This document shows positions 22,975 through 29,951 of a DNA stretch of 64,000 bases, one piece after another. Below the pieces are notes generated by a model. That model had not been told where the DNA came from, made no database searches, and saw only the letters and a list, made by a program, of their open reading frames with translations. The stretch comes from Actinernus sp. WN-2022. Taxonomy: Eukaryota > Cnidaria > Anthozoa > Actiniaria > Actinernidae. The position numbers were made by a program, and so were the translations under genes. The stretch spans positions 78,391,537 through 78,455,536 of the forward strand of contig JAOWCC010001589.1 in NCBI GenBank assembly GCA_030867875.1. Reading direction: 5' to 3'. How positions within the stretch are numbered: position 1 is the stretch's first letter; each line of letters begins with the position of its first letter.

Positions 22975-23922
22975 ATGGCGAGTTCAAAGCTTTTCAATGT
23001 AGGCGATGTGGTCGAAGCATTCGAAAAGGCCAAAGAAGATGGACAATCTCATGGATCCGTTGTATCATTCGACTGGACCCAGCCTAGAAACGGACCTAAC
23101 GGATGCAAGTATGTTTCCGTATTCTTTGATATTGGCGATGGACCTCAGCCGGCGGTCTTTCGGTTCGAAGGGGAAAAGCACGTGGGAAAGATAGCACCAC
23201 ACAACGAACAAGATGCAGGCAAGAAACGGGATAGACACCCTTGCCTCCAGTTCCAAAAGTGGAATGCCATCATACCTATGGAGGCAGATGGAATCACAAT
23301 TAAGCAAAATGACAAGGGAGAATTGGACCTTCCTGCAGATGAAAAGTTGAGTTCTACATTCAAATTAGTAGAATATCTTGATGAGGCCTTTGAAAGTGAA
23401 ATAAGCAAATTAATCGAAAACGAGAAGGTCTGTATGCGCAATCCACGGAAACGCAGTCCACACGACGCCATCATTGTTCCCAATACCAAGGTGGTTTCAA
23501 TGGTACAAAGGTTCATTTCCACAAATTCTACTACCAATGCTGGTTGTTGCTTGCCCAATCCTATAATGAGGATGAGAATGAAGTGCGACTACAAGACTGG
23601 AACACCTAACGGTCAATTCTTTGACAAAAGTAAGTCGTACTCCGATGGGGACAACACTAAGTACGAACCTCTCGTTGATGAGAACTCTAGCGGTCTTAAC
23701 ATCGACAACATAAGCAAACTCATTCTACCAGGTTCTATTCACGATGGTATTTGCAACGCCTCAAGTATTTGTGCAAGTAGTATGGGACTTTCGTACCCAC
23801 TAGATGTTGAGATCGACATAGTACGACAACCATCGAAGAAGAATAGATATGATCAACAAGACGTTTATGCCGCCAATACTAAGCGTAGTGCCAGTGTGGA
23901 CGCAGCCGCAGAAGATGAGTGA
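22975..23922 (+). CDS. conserved-position hypothetical protein, possible ssDNA-binding protein
   Basis: 315 residues, first gene inside the left end; ATG context GAGAATGGCGAG mirrors that of polymerase B at the right end. I do not recognise the family with confidence. The N-terminal third (residues about 5-70) alternates hydrophobic and polar residues with aromatic strands (VSFDWTQP, VSVFFDIG), compatible with a beta-barrel. Residues 150-165 hold a basic patch (MRNPRKRSPHD). The C-terminus is acidic and low-complexity. No membrane segment or signal peptide. A replication role such as ssDNA binding (compare the DUF2738/DUF5871-type proteins of large DNA viruses) is only my guess, based on fold impression and distance from the structural genes. 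Followed by a poly(A)-hairpin-poly(T) element. Confidence 0.8.
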   Translation: MASSKLFNVGDVVEAFEKAKEDGQSHGSVVSFDWTQPRNGPNGCKYVSVFFDIGDGPQPAVFRFEGEKHVGKIAPHNEQDAGKKRDRHPCLQFQKWNAIIPMEADGITIKQNDKGELDLPADEKLSSTFKLVEYLDEAFESEISKLIENEKVCMRNPRKRSPHDAIIVPNTKVVSMVQRFISTNSTTNAGCCLPNPIMRMRMKCDYKTGTPNGQFFDKSKSYSDGDNTKYEPLVDENSSGLNIDNISKLILPGSIHDGICNASSICASSMGLSYPLDVEIDIVRQPSKKNRYDQQDVYAANTKRSASVDAAAEDE

Positions 23923-23934
23923 ACGTAGGTAATG

Positions 23935-23991
23935 AAAAAAAAAAAGAAGAATGAAGAAAGTCGTTGTGACCCTCTTCATTCTTTTTTTTTT
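23935..23991 (+). terminator. A-tract hairpin T-tract element 1
   Basis: An 11-base A run, then AAGAATGAAGA / TCTTCATTCTT stem arms around GTCGTTGTGAC, then an 11-base T run. It starts 12 bp after the stop codon of the first gene and precedes the promoter of the second. The stem and loop wording is shared with element 2. Confidence 0.7.
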
Positions 23992-24155
23992 GTCACTAGA
24001 CATTCTTACACCTAAAATCCCAACTTGAAGTATATGTTAAAGGAATGATTATTATACTGTATATCACCACCAAATGGTATTAGTATATATTCTTTATTCC
24101 ACAATACTAGCTTACGTTATCATCTTAGTACGCATTAACACCATACAGATCGAAC
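23992..24155 (+). promoter_or_regulatory. internal copy of the terminal promoter module
   Basis: GTCACTAGACATTCTTACAC, CTTGAAGTATATGTTAAAGG and AATGATTATTATA repeat the subterminal sequence of the left end almost word for word, so a piece of the terminal repeat has been copied inside. A longer leader (to 24155) separates it from the start codon of the zinc protein. Confidence 0.65.
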
Positions 24156-24623
24156 ATGTCGAAGAAGAACTCGAATGTAGACGCCACAATGCCTGAGACA
24201 ACTTGTGATTGGTTGATGAGAGGGAAGGACATGAAATGCCCAAAGAGGATTTCGAAGACGTCGAAGTTCTGTGCCCAGCACAACTTCCAGATCTCAAAAG
24301 GCTGTGACCCATTCATACCATGCTCGAAGTGCGGTAAAGGATGTCGTACTAGTTACGGGCTTTGCTCAAGATGCGACCGTCTCGCCATCAAGATGAAGTG
24401 TCCCGGTGTCTATGTAAAACGCGCTAAGAAGTCCAGCAAGACGCTAGAGGATCCAAGAAAGGAGGAACTTGCAGAACCAAACGTGGTGGAACCGGAGGAG
24501 CCTGCTGAGGTAGCATTGACCGTGGAACCAAGAGTGCTGGAACCAGAGGAAGGTCTCGGAGAGTCTCTCACCCATGCACTCAACAAGGTGTTGGCTGCCT
24601 TGAGGAGCGAGAAGGACGATTAG
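24156..24623 (+). CDS. cysteine-rich zinc-binding protein
   Basis: 155 residues. Residues 17-42 follow C-x10-C-x10-C-x2-H (C17, C28, C39, H42, with FCAQH). This resembles the short zinc knuckle with a final FCxxH that recurs in large DNA viruses of eukaryotes (from memory). A second cluster C56-x2-C59-x3-C63-x6-C70-x2-C73 follows, ending SRCDRLAIKMKCPG. The last 65 residues are acidic with repeated (V)EPEE words. No membrane segment. Its place between a possible DNA-binding protein and a TFIIB-like factor suggests a role in transcription or genome handling; the exact function is unknown. Ends 11 bp before hairpin element 2. Confidence 0.85.
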   Translation: MSKKNSNVDATMPETTCDWLMRGKDMKCPKRISKTSKFCAQHNFQISKGCDPFIPCSKCGKGCRTSYGLCSRCDRLAIKMKCPGVYVKRAKKSSKTLEDPRKEELAEPNVVEPEEPAEVALTVEPRVLEPEEGLGESLTHALNKVLAALRSEKDD

Positions 24624-24634
24624 GAATAGCCACG

Positions 24635-24705
24635 AAAAAAAAAAAAAAGGAATGAAGAAGGTCGTTGCGTGACCCTCTTCATTCCTTTTTTTCTTTTTTT
24701 TTTTT
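24635..24705 (+). terminator. A-tract hairpin T-tract element 2
   Basis: A 14-base A run, stem GGAATGAAGAAGG / CCTCTTCATTCC around a GTCGTTGCGTGAC loop, then T runs (7 and 12 bases split by one C). It lies between the zinc protein gene and the TFIIB-like gene, and its stem wording matches element 1. Confidence 0.7.
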
Positions 24706-24738
24706 CTATTTAAACATATAAACATCTATAGTTGTATC

Positions 24739-25677
24739 ATGGACGAGCTAGTCAGATTGTTTGGTCCTGGAATTCGTAGAAGCCTGAATATCAAACCACA
24801 AGTGGAACATATTAACACCAGTGAAACATGTCCTGATTGTCTCTGCCCCTTTGAAATACAAGGAACGGAATTCGTATGTCCCACCTGTGGTCTTGTTTCC
24901 GAGGTCGAACCATGTGAAGAAACTAAGATCGATATTATTACTACTCGACTGCGTATAGTAGGTCCGGACGGGTTTCAGTATCAAAGTGATCTAGACCGAG
25001 CAAAACCAAAGCAAAGCGATAACACGGAACTGCAACGACGAACGCTCCTACAAGAACTACGAGCATACAACACTATTTACAAACAAAGTTATGACCTATC
25101 GTTCCCTATGAACACGTTAGAAATCGTAGCCGACGCATTTATCCAAGTAATGAAAGTTCATCCCAAGCGTAGCGATGCTAAGAGACATATTCTAGCTTCT
25201 CTACTCTATCATGCATGCATACAATGTGGATTCGTCCGATCTAAAGGTGAGGTTGCTCGCTTCATGCAACTAAGCAACAAAGGCATCCATAGAGGAGAGG
25301 TCTTTATACGTTCTCTGTGTGACGACGATGAGATCGATGTAGACTTGGATGCCGAGCGCCTAGTTCCTCACATTGCAACGACTTTCCTTAAACTCGATCC
25401 TCAAGGAGTACTTATAGACGCTCAACAAATAGTCCACGAGGTTGTTACTATGGCAATAGAAAACAATGTAGGCAGATCGGTAATTAAGACGAAAGTTGTT
25501 GGAGCAAGTTACGAGGTGCTACAGCGTTTAGGATCGTCTATGTCTCTTAACGAAGTCATTGGGCGATGTGACGTATTTGGAAATTCAGTCAAGCGTTTTG
25601 TCAAGGAGTTGTCTTCTTACCATTCCTACTTTGAACCAATCTACACTAGACATGGGCTAATTAGCGATAGGACTTAG
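24739..25677 (+). CDS. TFIIB-like transcription initiation factor
   Basis: 312 residues. An N-terminal zinc ribbon has C31-x2-C34...C47-x2-C50 (CPDCLCP...VCPTCG). It is followed by two helical repeats of TFIIB/cyclin type: about 100-195 with RHILASLLYHACIQCG, RSKGEVARF and SNKGIHRGEVFI, and about 205-292 with AQQIVHEVVTMAIENNVGRS, KVVGASYEVLQ and SVKRFVKEL. In TFIIB and its archaeal and viral relatives the ribbon contacts RNA polymerase and the repeats bind TBP and promoter DNA (established). The length is normal for the family. TATAGTTGTATC stands directly before the start codon. No RNA polymerase subunit is seen in the element, so the factor would have to act with a host enzyme (inference). 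Convergent with the next gene, 51 bp apart. Confidence 0.85.
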   Translation: MDELVRLFGPGIRRSLNIKPQVEHINTSETCPDCLCPFEIQGTEFVCPTCGLVSEVEPCEETKIDIITTRLRIVGPDGFQYQSDLDRAKPKQSDNTELQRRTLLQELRAYNTIYKQSYDLSFPMNTLEIVADAFIQVMKVHPKRSDAKRHILASLLYHACIQCGFVRSKGEVARFMQLSNKGIHRGEVFIRSLCDDDEIDVDLDAERLVPHIATTFLKLDPQGVLIDAQQIVHEVVTMAIENNVGRSVIKTKVVGASYEVLQRLGSSMSLNEVIGRCDVFGNSVKRFVKELSSYHSYFEPIYTRHGLISDRT

Positions 25678-25728
25678 CGAAGTGGAAGTGAGAGCCATGT
25701 TCATTTCTTTCATAGGAAACGTTGATTC

Positions 25729-26340
25729 TTACATTCCAAGTTTTTCTCGCATTTCCTTTTGCACTTCTTGCTTGAGTTCGGCTCGAACCCGATCCGGACT
25801 TTTTTCACCTATGGAAGCCTTGCGACGAATTTCAGACCTCATGATCTCATACTTATTAGCTTCGTTCAGGATGAGATTGTATTCGGAGTCGGATATGTTT
25901 TCATCACGTAGTGCCTTCGATACTAGATCGCGAATCGTATTGATTTTTGCCTTTGCCAACATAGTTGTCCTTTCATGCTTAGAAACCTTCATTCCTAACT
26001 TCTTAGCTCCAAGGGTCGTAGATGCTGAAATTAATCCACATAGTCCACCAATAACTCCAAGTGGTAGACCAATCACTATTCCAACCCCAGTCAACGCTGC
26101 GCCCAATCCAGATCCAGATAAGATCACAGATAGACCTCCAGTTACCACTGCGATGCCATGAACTATTCCTTGAGAACGTGCATATTTCTTGCGCACACCT
26201 TCGTAGTGCCTTTCTTGAACTTCTATGTCCGAAAGCGTGTCTCGGATCGTTTGCAGTCTAAAGTTCTTTCCAGTGTCGTTAGCGATCTGTGGATAGATAC
26301 TTGGTGCTGAGGGAAACGGTTGAATCGAATCGCCTTCCAT
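25729..26340 (-). CDS. Polinton-associated small membrane-active protein (203 aa)
   Basis: Residues 28-56 form a basic amphipathic helix. Residues 59-110 are almost uncharged and rich in Gly, Ala, Val and Ile (HGIAVVTGGL, GSGLGAALTG), long enough for two membrane helices or one hairpin. The rest (111-203) is charged and helical (KKLGMKVSKHERTTMLAKAK, LVSKAL, SDSEYNLIL). Proteins of this shape recur in cnidarian Polintons (recollection). A virion membrane-lytic or capsid-internal role is possible. ATG in context CCAATGGAAGG on the minus strand, 19 bp downstream of the penton-like gene on the same strand, so the two are probably co-transcribed. Confidence 0.85.
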   Translation of the reverse strand: MEGDSIQPFPSAPSIYPQIANDTGKNFRLQTIRDTLSDIEVQERHYEGVRKKYARSQGIVHGIAVVTGGLSVILSGSGLGAALTGVGIVIGLPLGVIGGLCGLISASTTLGAKKLGMKVSKHERTTMLAKAKINTIRDLVSKALRDENISDSEYNLILNEANKYEIMRSEIRRKASIGEKSPDRVRAELKQEVQKEMREKLGM

Positions 26341-26359
26341 TGTACGTTATACATATAAC

Positions 26360-27019
26360 TTACTCAAGCTTCAACACGTACAGTATAGGTCGACCACGGA
26401 AGTCTATCAGATTGCCTTTCTCATCGAGAATTGTCAGACGAAGACTGCTTTGTATCGTACCTAGAGCTTTGACATCTAGAGGTTGTAGTGAGGCATACGT
26501 CGTTTTCACAAATCTAGCGCCTCGGATATGTATTCTACTTAGGACTTTAGATTGCTTTCCATCTTGAATCGAGAATCTGGAATCCACCACGTCGCAGCAG
26601 ATATACGCTATGTCGATTTCATCTTGGATGGACACTTCGTGCGAACCTACTTTTAGTCGCTTAGCAAGCCCATCTTTATTAATACCCATCAGTTTGCAGA
26701 GGTTTCCACTAAGTAGAATCGATTGCTTGACTTCTAGGTTCCAAGCCCTCCTATGATGGGGTTTCTCGATTTTTACAATGTTAGCACTAACTGCAGGCGC
26801 AAAGAATTGTCGAAGGCTCGCCATAGTGTGGTTTCCCTTAGGAACTTCGTACGGAAACCCTAGCCCTTCGGTAGACCACCAGAAGGTAGCATTCTCTGCT
26901 GGGTTCCACCAACTATTCTCAATAGTGACCTCGACTAGTGAAACGTTCTGTATGAGAATAGGGTTGTCGAAGTAGACAGTATGGTCGGCCAATGTTGTGG
27001 TGATATATAAGAGAACCAT
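26360..27019 (-). CDS. probable minor capsid (penton-like) protein
   Basis: 219 residues from MVLLYITTTL; an in-frame upstream Met at 27109 is rejected because it would run back through the bidirectional promoter and into the divergent gene. Beta-rich and without membrane segments: ADHTVYFDNPILIQNVSLVE, then two WW-containing strands (SWWNP, FWWST), and a C-terminal half of alternating strands ending in RPILYVLKLE. Size, position beside the structural genes and overall pattern fit the single jelly-roll penton base of Polintons. There is no invariant motif to prove it, so the call rests on pattern and context. It shares a 46-bp divergent promoter with the 591-residue gene. Confidence 0.7.
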   Translation of the reverse strand: MVLLYITTTLADHTVYFDNPILIQNVSLVEVTIENSWWNPAENATFWWSTEGLGFPYEVPKGNHTMASLRQFFAPAVSANIVKIEKPHHRRAWNLEVKQSILLSGNLCKLMGINKDGLAKRLKVGSHEVSIQDEIDIAYICCDVVDSRFSIQDGKQSKVLSRIHIRGARFVKTTYASLQPLDVKALGTIQSSLRLTILDEKGNLIDFRGRPILYVLKLE

Positions 27020-27065
27020 CTTATATGTTGAAGGTATAACTATATATACATATAGCTTCAACACG
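27020..27065. promoter_or_regulatory. bidirectional palindromic promoter A
   Basis: The whole 46-bp gap between two divergent start codons. Positions 27027-27062 form an imperfect palindrome: GTTGAAG, GTATAACTATATATACATA, CTTCAAC. The same parts appear in promoter B (29912-29951) and, as TATAGTTATATCGA, before polymerase B. Confidence 0.75.
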
Positions 27066-28841
27066 ATGCCGTTCGTACAGAAGAACACTTTTTTGTGGGC
27101 GGAGTTCAAGAAGAAATATCCACACGCCGACTATTCTCAATTTACCACTAAGGCATCTGAGTTCAATGGGAAGATCTTTTCGTATGTCATATTCTTAGAC
27201 AGGGGGGAAGAACGCGTAGCCTATGGTGTGAGTGGCTACCATAACAAGCCCGACGTACAAGCACGTATTGATGTTGCACTAGGTAAGGGCGTCAGCTTCC
27301 CACAAGAAGATAAAAAGATTGCAAAACTAAATGCCGATCTATTGGAGAAGTTCAAGAAAAGATATCCACATGCAGATTTCCATCAGTTTTATGCAGTCAC
27401 CGACATAGATGGTCCAGGCAAATATTCAACGAGCATTTTATTTCGAGATGGAGATTCTAGCTACGTTGTTTATGGCGACGATTTCTCCAAACTACCCCCG
27501 ACCAAGCAAAAACGTATCTATAATGCGTTGTGGGATGTGCATGGAGGTTTCCCATCTACGTTGACCCTAGATAGGAGTGCGAAATATCCTATTACAGCAG
27601 TTCCTTCTACTGAACTGGCACAAGATATTGATCTCACTAATCTATGGATATATACCACCCCAACGAAGAAGTTCAAAGCTGGCGTTCCAAACATATTCAA
27701 GGAGACCGTCGTAAAGCATACGACAGCAAATGAGTCCTACTATTGGTTACATGGTCCGGATTTCAAGTATTGGCCTCAGCGATTGAATTTCGCAACGTGG
27801 TGTGCAACTTCCGGATGTGGAGTATCGTTGTTCGACCCCACTTTCAAAACGTATCCACCAGTCGTTCAGGGGTTCCTACGATTCCATGTTTATTTCACGA
27901 TACGAAGAATTCTACATGAACTTGGAGCTCCTCTACCTGGTGACTCTAATTTCAAGCAAATGGATAACCACTATAACAAATCAGCTCTTGAGAGATTGTG
28001 CATCGAATTCGGTATATCTCGAAAACCAGACTTTCGATGTAAGTTAGGTCGGAATAATGGATTAGGAGATGTATTCATGTTATACCCTGGACCAACTGGC
28101 TACGTAAACGGATATGTAACTGCCCATGGTCGAAGTTACGACAAAGCAACCACATGGCCCGAGGACTCTACTTTGTTTGCAGACCAAAGAGGTAAGGAGG
28201 ACAAGGGAACTCTGATAGCTTTTATTAGGAACGATGAACACGAAGGGAAACAATACAATTGGTTTACGCCACCAATCGGAAAGGGTTTGACAGATGCTGG
28301 ATTGGGTAGGTTGAATAGATCTGTCGAGGCTTTTGGACATTGCATACTTGGCGCTCAAGCCGACTTGAACGAATCCATCGTAGATAGCCATAACGTCAAA
28401 GAAAAGTTTAAGAGCTTAGTCGAAGACGCTATTCTCGAAAACGATTTAGTGGTGAGCTATAAAAACTATCTTACTGCTATAACGGCAACACATAAGAGGC
28501 TCGATCTAGCAATAGCTATAGGCGTACGATTATTGCCAAGCGATCTAGAGTACTATCTTAGTGAGAAAGATGGTTATAGGAATCCAATCCCGAAAGCCAC
28601 GAAAGATATGTCGCTAGGCGTTAACGACATCAATGCAGAAGGCAAAGGACGCCCACCTCTTCCTATGGAAGGACCACCAGATAAGAAATCGGTGCAGCCT
28701 CTCGAGAAACAAGTTCCTGTACCAAAGGCAAAGGCAAAGGCAAAGGCAAAGGCAAAGGCAAAGGCTGTCTCACAACATGAGATTAATCTCGCAGTGACAG
28801 CCATTGCCGCAGCTGGAATCGCATGGACGTTGTTTCGTTAA
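27066..28841 (+). CDS. 591-residue Polinton protein with a duplicated N-terminal domain and C-terminal anchor
   Basis: ATG at 27066 lies 3 bp after the palindromic promoter; an earlier in-frame start at 26997 would overlap the divergent gene. Residues 10-77 and 91-162 are two copies of one domain (FKKKYPHADYSQF / FKKRYPHADFHQF, then a short beta stretch and a Gly-rich end). The middle third contains CATSGCGVSLFD, VQGFLRFHVYF, ILHELGAPLP and FGHCILGAQADL, which I recall from large uncharacterised Polinton proteins of cnidarians. Residues about 553-567 are a Lys-Ala repeat encoded by AAGGCA units, and 573-590 a single hydrophobic helix ending in one Arg. A tail-anchored or virion-membrane protein is plausible. 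No protease triad recognised. Its stop shares TTAA with the convergent gene. Confidence 0.85.
   Translation: MPFVQKNTFLWAEFKKKYPHADYSQFTTKASEFNGKIFSYVIFLDRGEERVAYGVSGYHNKPDVQARIDVALGKGVSFPQEDKKIAKLNADLLEKFKKRYPHADFHQFYAVTDIDGPGKYSTSILFRDGDSSYVVYGDDFSKLPPTKQKRIYNALWDVHGGFPSTLTLDRSAKYPITAVPSTELAQDIDLTNLWIYTTPTKKFKAGVPNIFKETVVKHTTANESYYWLHGPDFKYWPQRLNFATWCATSGCGVSLFDPTFKTYPPVVQGFLRFHVYFTIRRILHELGAPLPGDSNFKQMDNHYNKSALERLCIEFGISRKPDFRCKLGRNNGLGDVFMLYPGPTGYVNGYVTAHGRSYDKATTWPEDSTLFADQRGKEDKGTLIAFIRNDEHEGKQYNWFTPPIGKGLTDAGLGRLNRSVEAFGHCILGAQADLNESIVDSHNVKEKFKSLVEDAILENDLVVSYKNYLTAITATHKRLDLAIAIGVRLLPSDLEYYLSEKDGYRNPIPKATKDMSLGVNDINAEGKGRPPLPMEGPPDKKSVQPLEKQVPVPKAKAKAKAKAKAKAVSQHEINLAVTAIAAAGIAWTLFR
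28838..28841. other. palindromic double stop TTAA shared by convergent genes
   Basis: TAA of the + strand 591-residue gene (28839-28841) and TAA of the - strand 358-residue gene (28840-28838) are read from the same four bases. There is no room for separate 3' UTRs. Confidence 0.9.
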
Positions 28842-29914
28842 CGGCGTTTGTATTGTTCCACTACGAAGACCACTGCTGCTACGATTAACAACCAAAGGTT
28901 GTTTGCTAAGACTCCAACAACGTAAGCAGCCATACTGAATATGAAACTCACAATTGGTCCAATCATCTTAGGTAGAATCTCCTCTAACTTTTTGCCCATT
29001 GCTTTTAAGCCTTTGACAGTTGTTTTAGCAGCTGCTTTGGCAGCATCTCCAAATCCCGGTACTATCGCGGAAACTGTCTTCGTCAGATTGGAAACTATTA
29101 CGCCGATCACAGTACTTACCGCAGCTACCACGCTAATTATACTGACTCCATACTTCTTGAAGATGATTCTTATACGATCCCTAAGTGACATCCGTTCTAC
29201 TATAGCTTCTTCTATTTGTTCTAGGACTGCTTGCTCCTCCTGATCGGTCTTTATTTCATTAGTAGCGTTTTCTTTCTGAGTTTCGGTAGACGTAGGGTCT
29301 TTGAGTATTTCTTCATTTTGTTCGATCCTCTCACTCAATTGGTTTCGAGCTACTATGACTTCTTCTACCATTTCTTCCCTCGAAGGTCCTAAGACTCTTT
29401 TGAGACCTTTTCCCATCTTCTTATATAACTCACCTTTCGTGGTGGTCATAGGAATCTCTTTTTCTTTACTTCCATACTCTTTGATAGCGACTCTACCATC
29501 AGACAGGGTTGCAACCTCAAGCGTGCCTCGAATTCCCACATCGTGGTATTTTTCCCAGACAGTCTCGAATATATCCTGTCTCGCATTTTCCGATAAACCC
29601 TGTTTGAAGACTACGCCTCGATCGGTATACTTTGGGACTTTCTCTTCCTCCAGCCTCTCCAGGATTCTTTCATTTCTAGAAACGTTCGAGTCGATGAGTT
29701 CGTCGAAGTAATCGTCATCTTCTCTAGAAAACGAGGTTTCCTGATCCTTTGGTTTAGCGCCTTCTTTGCTGTAGTCGCGTCTGGTTTTCATTGGGACCAT
29801 TTCTCCTGACTCTTCTGGAAATGTTGCATCCCACTCCTCATCCACATTGATAGTATCATCTTCATCGTAGTCTCCACCTCCTTCAGCTTCACCAGGTCTT
29901 TCATCAACGTCCAT
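28838..29914 (-). CDS. acidic Polinton membrane protein (358 aa)
   Basis: Start at 29914 (MDVDERPGEAEGGG), at one tip of palindromic promoter B; the longer frame from 29974 would cross the promoter. Residues 1-90 are acidic and probably disordered. Residues 90-250 are charged and helical with Glu-rich coiled-coil character (RLEEEKVP, MVEEVIVARNQL). Residues 257-277 and 317-352 are strongly hydrophobic (SIISVVAAVSTVIGVIVSNL and LLIVAAVVFVVEQ). They flank an Ala/Gly-rich amphipathic stretch (GFGDAAKAAAKTTVKGLKAM) and the chain ends in a basic tip YKRR. Similar C-terminal blocks occur in other cnidarian Polintons (recollection). A role in the virion or in membrane disruption is inference. Confidence 0.85.
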   Translation of the reverse strand: MDVDERPGEAEGGGDYDEDDTINVDEEWDATFPEESGEMVPMKTRRDYSKEGAKPKDQETSFSREDDDYFDELIDSNVSRNERILERLEEEKVPKYTDRGVVFKQGLSENARQDIFETVWEKYHDVGIRGTLEVATLSDGRVAIKEYGSKEKEIPMTTTKGELYKKMGKGLKRVLGPSREEMVEEVIVARNQLSERIEQNEEILKDPTSTETQKENATNEIKTDQEEQAVLEQIEEAIVERMSLRDRIRIIFKKYGVSIISVVAAVSTVIGVIVSNLTKTVSAIVPGFGDAAKAAAKTTVKGLKAMGKKLEEILPKMIGPIVSFIFSMAAYVVGVLANNLWLLIVAAVVFVVEQYKRR

Positions 29915-29951
29915 GTTAAACATAACTATATATATAGTTATATTCAACATG
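29912..29951. promoter_or_regulatory. bidirectional palindromic promoter B with start codons at both tips
   Basis: A 40-bp near-perfect palindrome (two mismatched pairs) from CATGTT to AACATG around ATAACTATATATATAGTTAT. The outer ATG on each strand is the start codon of the capsid gene (+, 29949) and of the 358-residue gene (-, 29914). Both mRNAs therefore either start within the palindrome or have almost no leader. Confidence 0.8.

Noticed and set aside
23065..23558. Minus-strand frames of 80-137 codons over the first Polinton gene
   Set aside because: Shadows of the + strand gene; no motif, no start signal.
26997..27109. Longer starts for the penton-like (27109) and 591-residue (26997) genes
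   Set aside because: Both would cross the palindromic divergent promoter and overlap each other; the ATGs at 27019 and 27066 border it.
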